Assembly (NCBI RefSeq): GCF_014633365.1
Contig: NC_068351.1
Span: forward strand, 15,444,907-15,508,906
Length of the DNA stretch: 64,000 bases
Direction: 5' to 3'
Source of the DNA: Diospyros lotus
Lineage: Eukaryota; Streptophyta; Magnoliopsida; Ericales; Ebenaceae
A program made the translations under genes and the position numbers. Under the pieces are notes generated by a model. That model worked only from the letters and a program-made list of their open reading frames with translations. It had not been told where the DNA came from and made no database searches. Position 1 is the first letter of the stretch. Each line of letters begins with the position of its first letter. This document shows, piece after piece, positions 59,828 to 64,000 of the stretch.

Positions 59828-59859
59828 ACAAAGATCGAGGGTCCGAAAGGCCTCGATAA

Positions 59860-59959
59860 NNNNNNNNNNNNNNNNNNNNNNNNNNNNNNNNNNNNNNNNN
59901 NNNNNNNNNNNNNNNNNNNNNNNNNNNNNNNNNNNNNNNNNNNNNNNNNNNNNNNNNNN
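59860..59959. other. Assembly gap (100 N)
   Basis: Exactly 100 N bases, the usual placeholder for a gap of unknown size. The sequence on either side differs in character: low-copy-like on the left, LTR/Cassandra on the right. Confidence 0.99.
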
Positions 59960-60017
59960 TTACCTAGAATAATACAAGAGTATAACAAGGTGACTCATAA
60001 GGCTCAGCAAGTTATAT
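59960..60017 (-). mobile_element. Family A LTR piece left of the Cassandra cluster
   Basis: TTACCTAGAATAATACAAG...GACTCATAAGGCTCAGCAAG matches the hairpin module of family A on the minus strand. It appears to continue at 62841, so the Cassandra cluster sits inside this LTR; the left TATAT may be repeated at 62841-62845. Confidence 0.6.
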
Positions 60018-61065
60018 TGAACATCCCCATTGAGCGATAGGAATGACTGGAACAACTTACCCTCTGGGCCTTCGCGAACTTCCCAGGGGCTACCCATCCT
60101 TAAGCTTCCCCACTTAAGCACGCGTAACCCCGAAGTTCCTTGCCAACATTAATCCCAAAAGGTATCTAGCAGGTGTTGTTTCATTCCTTACTTATCCTTA
60201 ATATATACTACCATTCTTTAGGCTCTTGGGGTATACATTCTCCCCCCTTAAGCACATGACGTTCTCGTCATGCGACCTTACAACCGATCACAATCTCCCC
60301 CCTTGCATGGCTGATGTGGGATTCGCCTAAGGTGCCTACACATAGCCCCTTTAGTGACACAGCGTCCTCGCTGAGGTTTTCCATACCACCGCACTTAGAG
60401 GCTCAGGGGTTGGCTCTAATACCACTTGTAAACATCCCACATCGAGCGATGAAAGGACTGAACAACTTACCCTAATGGGCCTAAACGAACTTCCTAGCGG
60501 GTCACCCATCCTTGAGCTTCCCCAGCTCAAGCACGCTTAACCATGGAGTCTTTGCCTACATTCAGCCTAAAAGGTATCCAGCTGGTGTTGTTTCCTTCCT
60601 TACTTATCCTCGATATATACTACCCTTCTCTAGGCTCTCGGGTATTACATTCTCCCCTCCTTGAGCACATGATGTCCTCGTCATGCGACCTTACAACCGG
60701 TCCCAAACCTCCCCCCTTTACATGGCCGATGTGGGATTCGCCTAAGGGCCTACACGCACCCCCCTTAGGGACTCAACATCATCGCTGATGTTTACCCCAC
60801 CACTGCGCTTAGAGGCTCGGGGTTTGGCCCTAATACCACCTGTAACATCCCGCATCGAGCGATAGGAATGACCAGAACAACTACCCTGATGGGCCTGCGC
60901 GAACTTCCCAGGGGGTCGCCCATCCTTTAGCTTGCCTAGCTCAAGCACGCTTAACCCCGGAGTTTCTTGCCTACATTCAGCCCAAAGGGTATCCAGCACA
61001 GGTGTTGTTTTCTTCCTTACTTATCCTCAATATATACTACCATTCTCTGGCTCTTGGGTATTACA
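60018..61065 (-). mobile_element. Tandem Cassandra-type TRIM: LTR-internal-LTR-internal-LTR
   Basis: Three LTRs of 220-225 bp lie at 60018-60237, 60427-60649 and 60841-61065, separated by two internal regions of about 190 bp. On the minus strand each LTR runs TGTAATACCC to GATGTTACA (with variants) and includes a 5S rRNA-derived segment (TTAAGCGTGCTTGAGC...AGGATGGGTGACCC). PBSs complementary to initiator tRNA-Met sit at 60413-60424 and 60827-60838, and purine tracts (GGAGGGGAGAA) precede the LTRs. Shared LTRs in a row are the expected product of unequal recombination. There is no protein-coding capacity, as in all TRIMs. Confidence 0.9.
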
Positions 61066-61106
61066 TTCTCCCCTTGAGCACATGATGTCCTCGTCATGCG
61101 ACCTTA
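61066..61106 (-). mobile_element. 41-bp remnant of Cassandra internal region at the head-to-head junction
   Basis: TTCTCCCCTTGAGCACATGA continuing to CGACCTTA matches the start of the internal region of the minus-strand copies and then stops exactly where the 5S sequence of the plus-strand copy begins. Confidence 0.8.
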
Positions 61107-61208
61107 GGGTGCGATCATACCACACTAATGCATCGGATCCCATTAGAACTCTGAAGTTAAGCGTGCTTGGGCGAGAGTAGTACCAGGATGGGTAACCCCT
61201 TGGGAAGT
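61107..61208 (+). rRNA. 5S rRNA-derived sequence within Cassandra LTR (not a functional array gene)
   Basis: It begins GGGTGCGATCATACC, the exact 5' end of plant 5S rRNA, and keeps box A (AGTTAAGCGTGCTTGGGC), the intermediate element (GAGAGTAGTAC) and most of box C (AGGATGGGTAACCCCTTGGG). A base is missing after ATACCA relative to the usual ATACCAGCAC. The mature 3' end is replaced by LTR sequence, so this is an element-borne or chimeric copy, although the Pol III internal control region looks usable. Confidence 0.85.
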
Positions 61209-61271
61209 TCGCGTAGGCCCATCAGGGTAAGTTGTTTCTAGTCCTTCCTATCGCTCGATGCGGCATGTTAC
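61107..61271 (+). mobile_element. Plus-strand Cassandra LTR, 5'-replaced, with long 5S segment
   Basis: The first 100 bp are a 5S rRNA-like sequence. The rest (GGGAAGTTCGCGTAGGCCCA, TCAGGGTAAGTTGTTTC, CTCGATGCGGCATGTTAC) is the usual Cassandra LTR 3' half. The usual 5' half (TGTAATACCC...) is absent. PBS TGGTATCAGAGC follows at 61275-61286. Confidence 0.85.
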
Positions 61272-61444
61272 TGGTGGTATCAGAGCCAACCCTTGGTGAA
61301 GGCGGTCAATGAGGGCGGGGAGTGGTGCCGAGGCTGGAGGGCCTGTACAAGGAGCGGCTTCTAGGATAGTACCTCCAAAGGGGAGAAGATCTGAGACCAG
61401 TTGTAAGGTCGCATGACGAGAACGTTATGTGCTCAAGGGGAAAA
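61272..61444 (+). mobile_element. Internal region of plus-strand Cassandra element
   Basis: PBS at 61275, a GC-rich middle and TAAGGTCGCATGACGAGAACG, the reverse complement of sequence in the minus-strand internal regions. A purine tract (CAAGGGGAAAA) abuts the next LTR. It contains no gene. Confidence 0.85.
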
Positions 61445-62839
61445 TGTAATACCCCAAGAGCCTAGAGAAGTAGTATATATTGAGGATAAGTAAGGAATGA
61501 AATAACACCACTGGATACCTTTTGGGCTGAATGTAAGCATAGAACTCTAGTGTTAAACATGCTTAAGCTGGGAAAGTCAAGGATGGGTGACCCCCTAGGA
61601 AGTTCGCGTAGGCCAATTGATAGCATGCATATTTATACCATATTTTGGCATTTCACCTCATTCTTATTAGGCCATTTGAAGTAATTTTTGCTGATATTCA
61701 TTGTTTCTATTTTATTATGCTTCAAATTGTCCTTACACTATTTTCTATCTTACCTCTACTCTATGGATCTAGGCTTTAGGGAATATTGGATGGGCTAGAG
61801 AAGTGGCTCAACTAAAGGAGCTTGGGCCTACTTTCAAGGAGCTTGGGCCTACTTTCAAGGAGCAGACTTGGGCTACTCATTGTGCTGTTTTGGGCTCACT
61901 TGTTTTCTGTTGGCTAGGCCCAACCCTAGCCTTTCCTTTCTTAGCCATGTATTTAAGGCCTCTTAGCATTAATTTCCAGAATATCATGAGATAGAGAGAG
62001 AGGAGAAAATAGAGAGGATTCTGCCCGTTTTTGTTGTTGTAGCATTTTTCTGTTTTCTACATCTTTTATTCCATTTTGTTTTCTTGTTGTAATGATAGGC
62101 TAGAGCATTTGTAACCGGTTTGTGTCTTGAATCTATGTGGAATTTGAGTCCCGGATGAGCTACAAGAATCTGGTTTGTTGTTTGTTTTCTTATTCATTTC
62201 TATTTGGTTTAGTTTGGGCAGATTTGTGAATGCATGGAGTTCATGGCAGGTTTGTGTGAATTTGAATGGTTTCATTTTCTGTTAAATGCTTAAGAGAGCA
62301 AATGTTATAGCCGGTTGTATAACATCTAGGAAATGAATATTATGTGCTTGAACGGTTGTTCTTGCATAGGTCCGATAGAGAGTGAATGGCTGCATTTTGT
62401 TTACAAGAGATTTCTGTATTCATTTTTTTGTTCCAATCATTCTAATCCTTGGACGGTTGTTGGGATGCTTTGAGTTTGTTATCCGATATCAAAACATCTA
62501 GCAAGCCAAGGTATATAGGTTGGACGAGGAAGATTTCACATAGGAGACAAATACACAGCCGTTGCATATCTTTTACTGATTTTTCATCCATCATTGTCTT
62601 TCTGTTTTGCCAATTAATTTTCTGTCAAAACAACCCCCCTAAATAAAACAAACTGTTATTTGTATTGTTTCTCCTTGTGGTAGAAGAAGGTGAGGCTCCT
62701 TGTGAGAAGATGACCTAGGGTGCACTTTGCTGCAAACTAGAGAAGAGATACATAGATCTCTAATTTTGAGTGGTTCGACAGCCGCCACCAATCAAGTAAG
62801 TTGTTCCGGTCCTTCCTATCGTTCGATGTGGATGTTACA
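61445..62839 (+). mobile_element. Plus-strand Cassandra 3' LTR, split by a solo LTR
   Basis: TGTAATACCCCAAGAGCC to GCGTAGGCCAAT (61617), then from CCAATCAAGTAAGTTGTTCC (62788) to GATGTTACA (62839). Its 5S-derived part is decayed in box A (TTAAACATGCTTAAGC). The 1,170-bp insert accounts for the whole gap. Confidence 0.85.
61618..62787 (+). mobile_element. Solo LTR (1,170 bp) inside Cassandra LTR, perfect 5-bp target duplication
   Basis: It runs TGATAGCATGCATATTT to TCGACAGCCGCCA, with duplication CCAAT at 61613-61617 and 62788-62792. A TATA-like TATTTAAGG (about 61950) is followed by a GAGAGAGAGGAGAAAATAG leader, so plus orientation is likely. A 22-bp tandem duplication (GAGCTTGGGCCTACTTTCAA, about 61820-61862) lies in U3. 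No internal region is present. Confidence 0.88.
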
Positions 62840-64000
62840 ATATATATGAAGCATGGAGAGATAGAATCAAAGGCATGGATAACCAAGATAGAGTAAATAA
62901 TGACTATGAAAATGTGTAAGTAGGACATAACTCACAAGTTTTCCCATTCACACTTATTTCCATGCTCATGCACATGCATCAATAGTAAAGAATTTTTCAC
63001 ATATTCCACATGGCTCTCACAGCCGACATATCTATACATGAATACATATATCATAAAAACATCAATAAAAATTAATCAAAATTTGAGCCTGGCCTATCGG
63101 GCTATACCACCTTGACCTACGTCAAGCGCTCATAGGATATCCTTTTCTCACCTGCGGACATACCCGCCACGCAAAATAATAGGTGCGTAAATATATAGCC
63201 ACACATAGGCATTCAAACAAATTTTTGACATCATGCAACATTGCAAGTCCTTGCCCATTTCATACCCATAGACACATTGCTCAATTTCACCATTAATTTT
63301 AGATTAGACAATCACTAACCAAATGTTGCAATTAATATATAAATTACAACCCATCTCTCATTATGAATCACTTATAAATTATTTTTTTTCACAATTGTAG
63401 ATCAAAAATACAATTCTGGACACTGAAAGTCGACTTATGAAAGCTGGAGAGTTGACTCTTGAAGGGGTGAAAGTCAACTCTTGAAACAATGAAAATTGAC
63501 TCTTGGAGACTCGAAATTCGACTCTTGAAAGCCTAAAAGTAGACTCTTCCAAAGATGAAAGTTGACTTTTGAAAACATGAAGGTCGACTCTTAAAGACCT
63601 AGAAACAAAAACTTAGACAGAATGCATTGCAACTCAAAAATACTTGCAAATGCTCTAATTTAACCAATAAAATGCCATTCCTTGAAGGATTTTGGGGTAA
63701 ATCAAGCCCCAAATGGAGATTCAACAAGACCTATTAATTTTCAAGAAATTTTTAAAATATTTGCAAATAAAAAGAAAGACCCATTTTTATCAAAAAGATG
63801 ATATTATAGCCATGGAGGAAAACAAGGTGCATAAAAATAGAGAGAAATAACCAAGAAGATTTGCACAAAATGGAGAGAATAAATCTTGCATAATAAGAAG
63901 AGATGTAAGGAGAACTTGTCTTTCTTTGATGGAGATAAACCAAGGAGAAGCTTTCTTCCAAACTTGAGAATTCGCCATTGAAGCTCCAGAAGAAGAAGAA
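62840..64000 (-). mobile_element. Family A LTR continuing to the window edge
   Basis: On the minus strand, from the window edge inward, a TTCTTCTTCTTCTGGAGCTTC leader, GACAAGTTCTCCTTACA (63905-63921) and the TCGACT array follow each other in the same order as in the plus-strand LTR at 3046-5754 (GGTAAGTTCTCCTTGCA, then TCGACT array). It is cut by the window end. Confidence 0.6.
63416..63600 (-). repeat. Array of about nine AAGTCGACTCTTGAA motifs
   Basis: Copies such as AAAGTCGACTTATGAA, AGAGTTGACTCTTGAA, AAAGTCAACTCTTGAA, AAATTCGACTCTTGAA and AAGGTCGACTCTTAAA recur every 18-25 bp. They are built on the same TCGACT core as 3832-3997 but with different flanks. Confidence 0.88.

Noticed and set aside
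61107..61208. A functional 5S rRNA gene of a genomic array
   Set aside because: There is only one copy, its 3' end runs into TRIM LTR sequence, and the iMet PBS follows; it is element-borne.

Overview
The window is plant nuclear DNA, from an angiosperm and probably a eudicot. The evidence is the last two exons of a conserved plant glyoxylate/succinic-semialdehyde reductase gene (GLYR2 type), followed by about 63 kb of nested plant transposable elements: Ty1/copia, Ty3/gypsy Athila and Tat/Ogre lineages, Sirevirus-type LTRs, a Cassandra-type TRIM carrying 5S rRNA sequence, a Helitron, a hAT-like element, a CACTA fragment and MITE-like elements. The species cannot be named from the sequence. 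Apart from the GLYR2 tail, no intact protein-coding host gene is visible; nearly all other open frames are low-complexity or antisense shadows, or pieces of dead transposon genes.

Layout. 30-473: 3' end of the GLYR2-like gene. 1000-3004: two AT-rich elements with long imperfect terminal inverted repeats. 3046-6497: two plus-strand fragments of a long-LTR family (called LTR family A here). 6500-12724: a decayed minus-strand Ty1/copia element with 5' LTR, PBS, gag and pol. 13434-14036: CACTA transposase fragment. 14524-18356: minus-strand LTR fragments, one split by a 2,014-bp hAT-like element with an 8-bp target duplication. 18357-23754: an internally deleted minus-strand Tat/Ogre-type element (LTR, PBS, gag, then a 48-bp tandem array where its 3' UTR should be). 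23755-26218: plus-strand LTR pieces. 26219-33804: 3' end of a Sirevirus-type element with multiple polypurine tracts and an LTR split by a solo LTR. 34365-39195: Tat/Ogre pol fragments split by two solo LTRs with perfect target duplications. 39200-40812: possible LINE scrap and another LTR with a MITE. 40813-57483: an Athila element with both LTRs, itself broken by a reverse-strand LTR piece, a solo LTR (47712-49766) and a 3.8-kb Helitron (52591-56419). 57484-57800: Tat-type LTR end and PBS. 57801-59859: sparse sequence with one unrecognised ORF. 59860-59959: a 100-N assembly gap. 60018-62840: a Cassandra cluster in tandem and head-to-head arrangement, broken by one solo LTR. 62841-64000: flanking minus-strand LTR.

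What stands out is the fine structure of the repeats. The 48-bp array has a hairpin whose arms change together between subtypes. At least six LTRs or LTR-adjacent regions carry arrays of short motifs, most of them palindromic and most with a central CpG (TCGACT, CTCGAGTA, TATCCGGATA, CCGAGTGG). Nine LTR copies share a small GAGTC-N4-GACTC hairpin. One Cassandra LTR starts at the exact first base of 5S rRNA. The element boundaries, many confirmed by target-site duplications, allow a relative order of insertions. I found no evidence for a coherent new gene system; all identifications rest on reading the sequence, without database searches.
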